From positions 310,001 through 374,000 of the forward strand of contig CP087221.1 of the NCBI GenBank assembly GCA_020912385.1: a stretch of DNA of 64,000 bases. Reading direction: 5' to 3'. The DNA comes from Neofusicoccum parvum (lineage: Eukaryota > Ascomycota > Dothideomycetes > Botryosphaeriales > Botryosphaeriaceae). Numbering within the stretch: position 1 is the first letter of the stretch; each line of letters opens with the position of its first letter. Positions 52,475 through 63,475 of the stretch are shown piece by piece. The translations under genes and the position numbers were made by a program. The notes under the pieces are model-generated. The model was not told the origin of the DNA and made no database searches. It was given only the letters and a program-made list of their open reading frames with translations.

Positions 52475-55400
52475 TGAAGCTTCGCGTCGCGATGGCGCAG
52501 CGTGTAGGGAGACGGCGTGTTGCTCAAAGTTGGGCGGAAGAACCGCGTCGAGAGCTTGAGGTAGGGCTTGAAGCAAACGAGCGGCCGGTTGCCATGGAAG
52601 AGCGCCGAAATGGCGAGAATGCGCATGCAGGTGAAGCTGCTGCGGCGATCACGTGCACCGGGCTCTCTTCTGCGTGCCTCGACGGACACGACCGGCCTTC
52701 TCGTCGTCTTTGCAAAACCGGAGTGCCAGTCAAAACGCGATGGTTCCTTTCCTGCTTGAGGGCAACCGGTGAGTCTTCAAAGCGCCATATCCAGGTGGTG
52801 GCATCTGCGCCTGTACTGGACGAAGCTTACGTGACTGGCATTGCAGCTTACGAGTATCACGTCTTCCCGCTCCGCTGTGACATCCTCGGCGTTTGTTATC
52901 CACTTCCGCCGGCTTCTCAATCAAAACACTGCGACTTATCCCACGTCTCGTCGCGGCTTGTTCACATCCCTAATATCTCACAACCCTACTACTCCACGTC
53001 CAAACACTTCCTCTCAATTTCTTTCTTCCGCATCTATGGTCGAACTTTTGTTGAGTCAGAACATATCGCTCGTGGAACTTGTGGAAGATCCTCGCCAAGG
53101 TGGACACTTTCGAAAATCGACAGTGAAGCTCTCCACCAGAAGCTCAGGCTTTTCAATGCGGTACTCAATGGCTTGGATCTGTCCGCTCCGAGCGGCAGAC
53201 CAGCCGGAGTAGTCAATGCGAGGTCTTTATGAGTATTTAAACAGAATCTGAACCCACGGTGAACATAGTAAGTAGAGGTAAGTGTTCGTGGAAGATTGAA
53301 GAGAAGAAGAGTCTGCTGTAATTAGCATCTATTACGGCCGTAGAGTGAGCGCTCTTAGTAATTTTCTCGGTTTTTAGTACGTACTCAACGGGTTTAGGAG
53401 GTAGTCCCTGCCATCGCCATATCTCGTATAATATCATTGCCTGCGGCAAAGTGTAGAAATCCCTTTCGCCAGAAACTGGCGACAGTTGAAGTATCAGGAG
53501 CGATCCACCCTTCTAGTATCAAAGTAGGTATATTAATGAGGGGCATGGGCGTGTTCGAATTCCGACTATACCAGAAACGGAGCTGCCGCACTTCTGGTAA
53601 TGGTCCCAATTCTACTCTCCGCGTGTCCTCCTCCACACAAGACTGGCGCTGTGGTATGCTGTGATAGATGTCCCATTTTGCCGCCTTCCCCAGGATACAT
53701 TGACCTTGTTACATGCAATGGCTTGTCCAGAAGCGGTCCTGTGGGACGAACTGTAGTGTCAATATCTTTGTTGTCTTGCGGGCAGACATGTGTGGGGAAA
53801 AACACACCAGGCTGAGTCTCCACTCGGTAGCCGATGCGAACTGTTCCGTCTCAAACGCATAGGCTCTCTAAACGTCAGAGGTGTCTGCAACATGTGAGAC
53901 AAAATAATTTCCGCGAGCATTCGTCCGAAAGACAGTCTTACTATTTGTGTGTCATACGCAGCGTTCAATCTTTAATGCTGGTGTCTTGCTAATATGCCAT
54001 ACTTCTTCGTTCACTGTGCCTAGTTCTCGCTTAATTAGGTGTGCGAAAGTGCATGCTGCTCGGCTGAGGAAGCCGGTGGAAATCCAAAGCACTTTCCGCA
54101 GTCTTCCAGCTCAGTAACGTTTGCAATCGACCAGTCCAGACAAGAAAATGATCCGCCCCTTGCAATCTCGGTCACCGGTCTCTCCGGAAAGTCCGTACGA
54201 AGGAACAAGGCTCACAGAGAGCCTTCGTCGGGAAGCTTTCCGGGGCGGGACGACCACGAGGACAACCACAACCGCCCGCGCTCCAGGTTACCATGCCGAA
54301 TCTTATGCACCTCCATAGGAGTAGGCTCCCTCGGATAGCAATAAAATCAGAATAGCACACCAGGAAGAAGACGGTCGGTGAGCGGAGCGTGACTCCCCGT
54401 GTCGACGCTCCCGCTCCTCAGTGGTGATGTTGCACCTTTGATGACCAATCCCCTCACTTTTACTTCATGAGACGCAGCGGGATCGCTTGGACCTGAAATG
54501 TTTGGTGTCTTTGTCCGCGGAGTAGGTGATAGTTCCCGGAAGCATGTTGGCAGAAAGAGCCTTTTGCGATCTCAGATTCAACTTTCCGGCAGATTGTGAA
54601 TCGGCCTGAGCAACTCGGATTCCGCCTCAAATTGCTGTCCGGGGAATTTTCAGGCGCAGGAAAAACACGGGAGGAAACCAGTAGTGGCCACGCCTTGCGA
54701 GGCGCCGCTGAGATTTCTTGTTGCGTTGTCGAGATATTTTTGGTGGCCAGGGCGCGGCACGGCAGAAAGCCGCGCTCACCAAGGTCGACGGGGTTTCTTG
54801 TCTCCGCGCGAATGGTTCCTAATGCATGCCGATGGGAAGCATGATTCGCCTATGCGTCAGAGCTACCGTTCCTAGCATGGGGTAGCAGCAAAGAAGAGAA
54901 GGAGAAAAAACAGGATAGCCACGGTCTCAACGTCTTCGCATTCGTCTTCTTCTCGCTCTCGGCAAAGGCCGCAGCAGCTCGGATTCTTCTTAGGTTCGGC
55001 CCATCGCTGCCTAAGTTTGCAAGCGTCAGAGGACGCCAAAGTCATTCTGCGCGCCAAGCCGCGCATCTGTTTGGGGTGATGGCTGATCGCGAATTACCGC
55101 TTCGGGCAAGGCGTGATAGCCTATGCTGGCTTGACAGCTCAGCCACCCGTGCGTCCCTATTCGCACAAGCGGTTTGTTTTGGCGTTTAAGCTTCTGTGGC
55201 AGCCTGGACCCCGCAGAACATGCGAGTATTTGGCAGGCATGGCCAATCCCGAGGTCCCAAAATAGGTTAGACAAATAGGAAGGCTGCGGGAACGGCGTCC
55301 CGCCTAGACGCCGACAAAAGCCAACAGGCAAAACGACGGGAAAGAAGAGGAGCTGCCAAGGGCGGAGCGGGGCGCGGTGCAAGTTCCTGACAGCTGAGCA

Positions 55401-55828
55401 GATGAACCCAACTCCTTGGCCGGAGTCCGACGGGAAGCCAAATCGCGGTGGAGGAGCAGGTTGTTGTTGCTGGAGATCGACCCATTGTCGTTCTTGGGAG
55501 CTCGTATTTTGGCTTATCGCTGGGCCCTGCGGGGATCTTGGTATGCGGGCAGATGTGGTGGAATCGGCTTGTTTGCATCGTCAACCACGATGGCAACCAT
55601 GTTCGTCGTCCGTCGGGAGAGGTTTGATCAGGGCGCAGCCGCTCAGATGCTTTGGCTCTCTGGCCACGCGAAGGAGCCTCAGGATCCGTCGAGAGGGTAT
55701 ATAAGTCCGTCGTCGTTTGCGCTTTCAGACTCAGCAGTCCAGAGCAATCTGCACTCCTCCAGAGTCCTCTCTTCAGTCCAAACCCAGCTCTTTCCATCAT
55801 CTCCCCATAACTTCCCACCACTTCCACC
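52475..55828. other. Gene-poor 3.3 kb region
   Basis: No supported gene on either strand. The segment from about 53200 to 54100 is the most AT-rich part of the interval. An 80-codon minus-strand frame near 53394-53636 has protein-like composition but no start context, splice partner or recognisable domain, so a gene relic is possible but unproven. The last 200 bp form the promoter of the secreted-protein gene. Confidence 0.45.
55698..55704 (+). promoter_or_regulatory. TATA box of the secreted-protein gene
   Basis: TATATAA 125 bp upstream of the ATG at 55829, followed by a pyrimidine-rich CTCC/CTTC leader. This is the layout of a strongly expressed fungal gene. Confidence 0.7.
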
Positions 55829-56548
55829 ATGCGCTTCGACGCCACCCTCCTAGTCCTCCTCGCCGCCGCGGTCTCGGCGGCCCCAGCACCCGCCCCGGAG
55901 GCGGAGGCAGAGCCAGAGGCCAACGCTCCTGATCCGAAGGGCAATTTCTACGGTGGCCGGTGGCCGGGCAACCCAGGAGCGCGCCTGTTCGGAGTGCCGA
56001 ATCAATGGGGAGGCCCCGCGGCCTTCAACAACCGACTCTACGGCAGGCCTCTTCAGTACGACAACAGATTTTTCCCCAACACCTTCGACCGCGATCCATG
56101 GACTCCCGGCATCCAAAAGCGCTCCGCCGACCCGGAGGCCGCCCCCGAAGCCGAAGCCGCGGCCGCGGCGCCCGACGCCCAAGCCGTCCCGGACGCCAAG
56201 GGAGGCCCGGACCAGAAGTTCTGGGGGGGTCCGGGGCCCGGGTTTGGGTTTGGGTTCGGGTTGCCGCCGCAGGCACGGCCGCTCCGCCCCGTGTGGCGCA
56301 ACCCGGCCCTGTACGCGCCCCGCCGCCCCTTTGGCTACGACGACCGCTGGGACTTGGACTACTGGGATGGTCCGTATAACAAGCGCCGCATGTCCAAGCG
56401 GGGCGAGCCGGATGCGAAGGCCGTGGGCGCCAAGTGTCCGACCTGGCCGTACTGTGGCGGCAATCGGTACCCTGCGTGGGGCCTTAATGATTACGATGAT
56501 GATGATGATTTATTCGAAAAGTTTTTCGATGACGGTTGGGATGATTAG
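55829..56548 (+). CDS. Secreted Kex2-processed precursor protein
   Basis: Intronless, 239 aa. Seen: a clear signal peptide (MRFDATLLVLLAAAVSAAPA, cleavage near residue 18), an Ala/Glu/Pro dipeptide spacer (APAPAPEAEAEPEA) like those trimmed by dipeptidyl aminopeptidase, Kex2 sites at QKR, NKR and SKR, a second acidic spacer (ADPEAAPEAEAAAAAPDA), Gly/Phe/Trp-rich segments and a last fragment GEPDAKAVGAKCPTWPYCGG with the only two Cys, followed by an acidic Asp-rich tail. Spacer plus KR layout resembles alpha-type mating pheromone and other peptide precursors. However, there is one copy only, and five residues lie between the cysteines instead of the usual six, so pheromone identity is not supported. 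A wall or surface protein is equally possible. Confidence 0.75.
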   Translation: MRFDATLLVLLAAAVSAAPAPAPEAEAEPEANAPDPKGNFYGGRWPGNPGARLFGVPNQWGGPAAFNNRLYGRPLQYDNRFFPNTFDRDPWTPGIQKRSADPEAAPEAEAAAAAPDAQAVPDAKGGPDQKFWGGPGPGFGFGFGLPPQARPLRPVWRNPALYAPRRPFGYDDRWDLDYWDGPYNKRRMSKRGEPDAKAVGAKCPTWPYCGGNRYPAWGLNDYDDDDDLFEKFFDDGWDD

Positions 56549-56859
56549 GAAAAGTGGTATGTCATCTCGTGGGGCGTTGATCTGCGGGTGGATGAAATAC
56601 TGACTCGTCAAAGGCTGAACTAAGATGTGGGACACTTCCACTGCGGTGATGGCTGACGCCAGTGTGATCGTGGTTCAACAGGAGACTTGGTCAGGGAGGC
56701 AATGTTATTGAAGGGGATGCTTTAAAAATTCTTTCTTCTGAATCTGGGATTCTCACTACCCACTGTAGTCATTCATTACATAGTGGCAATTGACGAGGTG
56801 TACGGCCTGGCCTTTGGTTTTGTCGTGCTTGTGAGAACATAGCGTGAGAGTGTGTGTGT

Positions 56860-56912
<53 letters not shown>

Positions 56913-56987
56913 CTTACCATTAAAACGCCTCCAATGATACATTATGCAGTCGTAATCGTCTATAACCATTAATTCCATCAATCATCA
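56549..56987. other. Convergent intergenic region with microsatellite
   Basis: 3' flanks of the secreted-protein gene (plus) and the GH16 gene (minus). It contains the TG/GA repeat tract listed separately and nothing else recognised. Confidence 0.5.
56849..56909 (+). repeat. (TG)n-(GA)n microsatellite
   Basis: A short TG run is followed by more than 20 GA units, directly read. It lies just beyond the 3' end of the minus-strand GH16 gene and may be in its 3' untranslated region. Confidence 0.95.
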
Positions 56988-58053
56988 TCAACCCATAACC
57001 AACCCGAGTGCCAACCCAAAGGCTACCATCATACATCTCCAGCCTCCTGCTCTGCCTGCCAAACTCGCTCCTGATGCCGTTCTGACAGCGTTGGCACTCG
57101 CAGTCCACCACATGCCCGACCTGGTTGTGGTGGTGGCCGTCGTGCCCGACGTGGCAGTGGCGACGCCTCCCTCGTTCGAATTCACTGAGCCGCCATCCAC
57201 TTCGATACTGGACCAACTGCCGGTAGTATCGCCATACTTGTAACTCGTTGCCGGCGAGTAGTTGACGATGGAGACGCTCTGGACGTAGAAGGTGAAGGGG
57301 CCATCCGAGTAGTCAGTGGTGCCACCCGCCCAGCCAATAGTGCCGGCGTCGTTGTTGCTGTCGCCGCCAGCCCAAATGCCGAGCTTCAACTTCATGGGTG
57401 TCTGCGGGTAGTTGGTGCCACCAACAGCATCAGCATAGTTGAGAGTGCGGACGGCAACGCTGTCGATGAACCAGGTTGTGTACTCGGAGGTCCATAGCAC
57501 GGTGTAGTTGTGGACATTGGCCTGAGTGTCTGGTGCCACCGAGTGGTAGACAGCGCGGTCGTAGCTGGTGGTGTTGCCTTTGCCGAAGTAGTTGCTCTCG
57601 ACCTGGGCGCTGTTTCCGCCCAGCCATTCCCAGTCGATCTCGTCCAGGTCGTCCGACTCCAGCACGACGCTGCTGACGATGCCGGTTCCAGGAGCGGAAC
57701 GCAGGAGAACCTCTATCTGGCCGAAGAGGAAATAAAAGGAGGTCTCGATGGTGGGTGCGTCGCCGGATTGTTTGATTGTAAACTCGGCGCCATCGCTACC
57801 GTAGTTGACGGTCCCGGCGGTGGTGGTCCACTGATCGTTTTCACCTTGGGTGAAGTCGACGGTGTAGGAGCCCGACGAGAGGGCGGTATCGGTCGGACAG
57901 GACGCTGTAGGAGTCAGCGACATGTGACGTCGTGCTGGTGCTGAGGCTTGGCATACTACTCTCGAGCGGGTTGCAGTCGGTGGATGTCTGCGCCAAGGCC
58001 ACGGGTAATGCAAGCGCCCAAAATGCGGTGACGGGGTGCTGAAGATAACGCAT
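56988..58053 (-). CDS. GPI-anchored Crh-type glycoside hydrolase family 16 (wall transglycosylase)
   Basis: Two exons, 58053-57957 and 57904-56988 (GTATGC donor, CTGAC branch site, CTACAG acceptor), encode 337 aa. Seen: a signal peptide (HPVTAFWALALPVALAQ), a short Cys-containing start (STDCNPLESTSCPTDTAL) across the intron, the GH16 catalytic motif DEIDWEWLGG with nucleophile Glu121, Asp123 and acid/base Glu125, NYFGKGNTTSYDR, and a C-terminal Ser/Thr stretch plus hydrophobic tail (MMVAFGLALGLVMG) typical of a GPI anchor. Family knowledge: Crh1/Utr2 enzymes link chitin to beta-1,6/1,3-glucan in the fungal wall. The GPI2 gene in this window belongs to the pathway that would anchor it. There is no separate chitin-binding module. 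Confidence 0.93.
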
Positions 58054-59285
58054 GCTAAGGGAAAACACGGAGCGGAGAAGCGAGAAGCTCACGCGGTGCG
58101 TGAGAATAGCAGAGAGATGTCGACGGCTCAGGGAAACGCAGTACAGAAAGAGACCAGGGTGGGTATATGCACAATGCAGCGGCGGCTTGGATGGCAGCAA
58201 GAGCCTCAAGAGCCAGGGTCGGGGAGCTCATTATGAGGCGGAATATGGGGAGGCTGGGACGCCATTTGCAGGTGGCCGTGATACGCTGGCCCGCTGCAGG
58301 TCCAGCGCGATGCCTGCGTGGGATCATGCGCGGCGGCGACGGCCAACCGCAACAGGAAGGCTGCCGGCTGCTAGCGAGACGGCGCGGCCAATCAGTCCTG
58401 GAGCAGGGCGAGGCAGTCGTCTGGCACGAAAAGGCGTGGCTGGGGAAGGGCCCATTTAAAAGCAGGGCCGCCGTGGGTGACGCGCGGTGGGGCGTTTGTC
58501 GTCGTCAGCGCCCGGACGCGCACGGATTCGACCACCAGGCCCCCTCTCGGCCCGCTGCCGATCGACCGCCCGCGGGCCTGCTGTGCCACTGCTCTTTCGC
58601 CGATGAGTGCTGGAGTGAGGTCGACGGCGGGCGGCGGTGGGCGGCGACGGAAGAGCAGCAGCGTGGCAAACGCGCCCGGTCCGCGACCACGCAAACCTCT
58701 GGTCTGCTGAAGCTTGTCAGCCTGACACCTGTCCGACAAGGGACACAGCAAGGAGACCGGGGCACGTGTCTCATCCAGAGGAGCAATGTGAGGGCGGGCG
58801 CGGATTCCAGGCCGGCGGCATGGCGGCGACGTGGCCACGGCGAGGCGCGCTGCTCGCTCCGCATCGTCTGCGGCGGGCGTGCACGCGGCAGACGAGGGCA
58901 GAGGGAGCAGCGACGTCGCCGGAGACGCTGGTGCTGGGGCAGCATTTCACGGCCGACGTCAGACACGGCAGCGGCCACGGCCCGTGGGGAGGTGGCAAAG
59001 GCGAATTGAGGCCCAAGTGCAGCCAGGCCCAGTGCCAGCGCCGCGGCCGCTGCTGTGCCTGTCGCTCCCCTCCTCCAGCGCTCCATCATGGCCCACTGCG
59101 AGCAGGTACGTCCGCTGAGCTGCGGTGACGGCGACGACGTCGTCGTGCTGCCGGGCGACGGGCCAGGCGCCTCTCGGGTCGGGCCGGCCTGCGCGCTGCT
59201 CCAAATGCCGCCCGCTGCGTCGGCCTCTGCCCCGCGCCCGCGCGACACCACCTCCATCACCTCGTGCTGACCACCGCGCCCCAAG
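58054..59285. promoter_or_regulatory. Divergent promoter region, GH16 / gluconolactonase-like
   Basis: 1.23 kb GC-rich interval between divergent starts. Several ORFs above 150 codons exist on both strands, but they are Arg/Ala/Pro-rich and mutually overlapping, as expected by chance. No domain recognised. Confidence 0.45.
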
Positions 59286-60328
59286 ATGCCTGATCTCTCG
59301 AGCTTTTCCGTGCACGACGACGCCTTCGCCGCCGTCCTGGGCCCCGAGCCCAAGCTGGAGCTGCTGCTCGAGGACGACCGCTACCCCTTCGCCCACGAGG
59401 CCGGCGTGTTCATCCCCGACGCCAACGAGCTCTTCGTCACCAGCAACCGCTTCCAGGATGGCTCGGGCCTGGAGCGGGTCCAGATATCCAAAGTCGTCCT
59501 CAGCGGTGCATCGGGACGAGTGGAGCGCGAGGAAATCCCCGCCGGCCGCATTGTCATGGCCAATGGCGGCGTCAACTACAACGGCGGCATCCTCTTCTGC
59601 AGCCAGGGCTCGCCCACCCAGCCTGCCGGTCTCCATGAAATGTCTGCCTCTCCTCCCTACGCCTCCAACCTGGTGGTAGACAACTTCCACGGCCGGCCGT
59701 TCAATTCTGCCAACGACGTCGTCGTGCACTCCGACGGATCCATCTGGTTCACCGATCCCATCTACGGCTTCGAGCAAGGCTACCGCCCGACGCCGCAGCT
59801 TCCCAACCAAGTCTACAGATACGACCCGGCCACGAAAGGCATCCGCGCCATGGCCGACGGGTTCGGCCGTCCGAATGGCATCTGCTTCTCTCCGGACGAA
59901 AAGATTGTCTACATCACTGACACTGATTGGATCCATGGCGATGGCACCACGGACAACACGAGGCCTTCATCCATGTAAGTCTGCCCCGGACATCGAGAGT
60001 CCCTCGTTTAATGTGGAGAAGCTATGCCTTCGATGTGGCGCACTATTCTGGTCAGCCGTTCCTGATCAACCGCCGGCTTTTTGCCTTCGCCGACCGCGGA
60101 ATACCCGATGGCATCAAGGTCGACACGAATGGAAACGTCTACAGTGGCTGCGGAGATGGCCTCAATGTCTGGTCCCCCGGTGGAGTCCTGCTTGGGAGGA
60201 TCTTGGTCGACGGCGGAGTCGCCAACTTCTGCTTTGGCCGGAGGGGTGAGGTGTTCCTGCTAAACGAGCACAGGCTTTGGAGGGCGCAGCTGGCGGAAGC
60301 CGTGCGGGGAGATCTCCTGAAGCTTTGA
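59286..60328 (+). CDS. SMP-30/gluconolactonase-like beta-propeller hydrolase
   Basis: Two exons, 59286-59974 and 60022-60328 (GTAAGT donor, GAGAAG acceptor), encode 331 aa. Seen: EAGVFIPDANELFVTSNR near the start, the signature GRPFNSANDVVVHSDGSIWF with FTDPIYGFEQGYRP, FGRPNGICFSPDEKIVYITDTD, IYAFDV across the intron and IPDGIKVDTNGNVYSGCGDG. These supply the Glu, Asn and Asp ligands expected of the divalent-metal site of the six-bladed propeller. Family knowledge: lactonases of sugar or other lactones; fungal cytosolic members act in sugar-acid catabolism or detoxification. There is no signal peptide, so it is probably intracellular. The substrate is unknown. Confidence 0.9.
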
Positions 60329-60647
60329 GTTCCTTCCGGGCGGGCCCGAACGACCTCTAGACAACACCGTAGAAGCACTTCACTCCTGTTTCTTACCCCA
60401 TTCCACAGCATCGCTGTAGCATCATCGTTGCTCCAGTGCGGCGACATAACCGATCTCGATGTTAAATATCTACGTCTTCTGCTCTCTCGCGCGGAGCTCC
60501 GACAGCCCTGGGAAAGAATCCGGAAACAAGGGTCAACTGACAAGAAGGTAACATTACATCAGATAATGACTGGCTGAGCGTTGAAGAGCACGCAATTAAA
60601 AGTATAAGCTTAGTGACCGGTTCACAACCTCTCTCAACCTCGTCTCC
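60329..60647. other. Convergent intergenic region
   Basis: 319 bp between the lactonase-like and laccase stop codons. Nothing recognised. Confidence 0.4.
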
Positions 60648-63475
60648 TTACACTCCAGAGTCATCCTGCATAACCGAATTGGCCGACACGTACGAGTCCC
60701 AGGCCTGGCAGTTGTCATTCAACGTGTCGTAGTCAATCAGCGGGGAAATCTCATCCCAGCGCTCCAGGATCTGGATCGCAAAGCCTTCAGACGTGTGCCA
60801 GCCGATGTGACAGTGCATGAGCCCTGCCAAAACATTCGCGGTCAGCTGGATGTGTCCATTCGGATACGACGGCCAAGATTCAGGCTGCAAGGGGAATGGC
60901 ACTTACAGGCTCCGGGGTTGTCTGTGGCGAAGGCCAGCACGAGGTAGCCAGCCGCAGGCAGGAGCGCGACGTCACGACGCGGCGGGTTGTCCAGGTTCAG
61001 CGTCACGGACGAGTCGTACGTCCCGGTTCCCTGGGCGAGGATGTTGAACTGATATAAGAAACACAACTGTCAGCCAGGATAACCTTGTCGAACTCTCATC
61101 GAAACATGACCAGGACACCGGGTCTTCGGGCACGGGAACGCCACAGCCCCGAGAATTGGTCATCCGGCGACGGAGCGGAAGCAGAGGGAAAGGCCGAGAA
61201 AAAAAAAACTCACGTCGTGCCCATGGAGATGGATGGGATGCGGGATCGGGAGGGTGGTGTCGATGACGAAGACGGCCCACTCGTCGGCCGTGTCCAGCCG
61301 CACCACGCCGCTCGTGTCGGTGAAGGTAGTGTCGTTGTTGTACACCTGCAGCAGCGACGGGTCGTTCCACTCGACCACCATGGACGTGGCGTTCATGTAC
61401 CACCGGTTCAGGTTGTCCGAGTTGCGGCCCAGCGTCACCGCCTCGAGCAACGACGTCCCCGACGCCGCGTTCTTAGCCACCCATGGCACGAGGTCGCCGA
61501 CGCTCTCATCGACGCACTCGTTGGTGTAGTCATAGCCTGTCGTGCTGGGGTCGGAGGTCGAGGTGCTGGTGCTGTAGCGGACGATGCCCTTGATGTTGTC
61601 GGGGCTGTCGTTGTTGGAACACGCCGTCTGCGGGATGGCGCGCATCCAGAAGTCGGTGGCGACGGCACCTTGGTCTGCCGTGACGATGACGTCGTAGCGT
61701 TGGCCTGGTTCGCGGTGTCAGCTTGATGGCTTCCCTTCCCTGGCGATGTACTCACCCATTCCAATGTTCAGCACCGTGGTGTTGTAAGGGACTATGGGGA
61801 CCAAGTCGTTCGCAATGACCTGCATGGTGTGGTTGTCTATGGAGAACTTGAAGTGCGTATCGATGGCCCCGCTGACCAACCGAAGCCTGTGCGACTGACC
61901 AACCTCAAAGGTCGTCTCGAAGCGGGAGCCAGTGACCGTGCCGGAGTTGTTGTACACATTTGTTCCGTTGATGAGACCGTTCTCGAGGGTTGGCGGGCCG
62001 TTCAGCTCAGACTGGATCTCGAGAGAGCTGGACGTCTCGTGGCTCCAATCGTTGAGGAAGACGTGGCCGACATCGATGTCGTAGTTTGCCGTTGCCGGAC
62101 CGTTGATCTTGATTCCTGCAGCAAGTGGTCTGAGAAACGTGCTTGAGGGGCTAAAGGGCTTGTGAACTCACCACCAAAAACACCCTCCCATGCTTGCAGG
62201 GCGAAGTGAGAGTGATACCTGTTTGCCTTCAGCATTTTGCAGATCCAGACTGTGTGAATGTGCCTACCAAGTTGTTCCATATGCTTCCGCGCGCCAAGTG
62301 TAGGTGTAGTTCTCCCCTGGAGCGGTAGGGCACTGCGTGATAGAAACAACTCCATCGTTCTGATTCGTATAGTTTTGACGAATACCGTGGAAGTGTATGC
62401 TGGTACCGTTCTGGTTCGACGTCAAGCTGTTCGTGACGTGCACGACGACAGTGTCACCCCAGTCAGCCTCAATGGTTGGCCCAGGAATGCTACCGTTGAC
62501 GGTCATTGCCGTCCTTTCTATGCCATCAGGGGCAACAGTGACTTCGATAAGATCAAACCAGTACTCTCGCTTGACCCCAGTGTCAGGAACGATATTGTAG
62601 TAGTCGTCGTTGATCGAGTAGTCGCACCAGGCGGTCCTTGAAGCCGCGGTATTTCCTGCACAGGGGGTGCCAGTCGCAGTCGTGGTCGTTGAGGATGCAG
62701 ATTGAGTGAGTGAAGAGCCAGACGATGAGGCCCAGCTGACAGAGGCTGTGCTGGAAGATGCCGTGCTGGACGAGGCCGCGCTGGACGAGACCGAGCTGGA
62801 CGAAGCCGAAATGGTTGAGGTGGCAGAGCTGACCGAAGTCGAGATTGAAGAAGTGAGGGTCGGCATGGATGTGGCAGATGAAGAGGTCAACAAAGATGAG
62901 GAGCTCGTAGAGGACACGCTCTTTGCTAAGGAGGAGGAAATTGGTGAGGAACTGGTTCCGGGGGTAGAGCTGGAGGTAGAAACCCTCGACGAAGAAGGAG
63001 AGGGAGAAGCTGTACTTGATGAAGTACGAGTAACAGTGGACAATGTCGAGGACTTTCCGGTAGTCGTTGTAGTCTTCTTAAAAGTGGAACCGGTTGACTT
63101 TGTCTTCGGCTGCTGTACAGTCTGCGTAGTAGGGGGGTGTCCGCTTGATTTGACCACGAGATATGTCGTCGAGGCATGAGGCGTAGTAGCCAAGCTGTAT
63201 GCCGTACCAGCAATGGTAATGGCGGGCCCACCAACAAAGAGCGTTTTGTGGTTGTAAACGTATGTCCCCTTGGAGGCCGTGATGACGCTACCAGCGACCG
63301 TGATGGAGGGCGAAGGGGCAGAAGTGACGGCCATGTTGTGCACCGCAGCTCCTCCTCCTCGGCCAGAGTCTCCGTGTCCTGCTTGGCCTGGAGCTCCAGG
63401 TTGCCCGAAACTCCCCGGCTGATGCCCTCCCCCAGAAAACTGGAGGGCATGGAGCATATTCGGCAACCAGACCAT
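60648..63475 (-). CDS. Laccase (multicopper oxidase) with Ser/Thr-rich N-terminal extension
   Basis: Six exons, 63475-62268, 62218-62172, 62115-61756, 61704-61214, 61048-60907 and 60823-60648, encode 807 aa; all phases fit. The laccase part begins near residue 269. Copper motifs: SIHFHG (His361, His363), WYHSH (His405, His407), HPIHLHGH (His694, His697, His699) and HCHIGWHTSEGF (Cys754 with flanking His). The protein ends in DSGV, the usual ascomycete laccase C-terminal plug. Before it lie a Gly-rich start, one copy of the fungal surface motif around GGPAITIAGTAYSL (about residues 45-95) and some 170 residues of nearly pure Ser/Thr. No ordinary signal peptide is seen at the ATG at 63475, so an upstream exon may be missing or export may be unconventional. 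Typical ascomycete laccases have about 560-620 aa. Confidence 0.88.

Noticed and set aside
52468..53232. Plus-strand 254-codon ORF
   Set aside because: It begins antisense to the first exon of the coiled-coil gene and has no motif or stable composition.
53545..53575. GTTCGAATTCC resembling a tRNA B box
   Set aside because: No matching A box or cloverleaf could be assembled around it.
55829..56548. Alpha-type mating pheromone gene
   Set aside because: Only one Cys-containing core, wrong spacing between the cysteines and no W-C...C-W repeat. Kept as a generic Kex2 precursor.
58167..59353. Long ORFs on both strands between the GH16 and lactonase genes
   Set aside because: Mutually overlapping, Arg/Ala/Pro/Gly-rich and without domains; typical of stop-poor GC-rich DNA.
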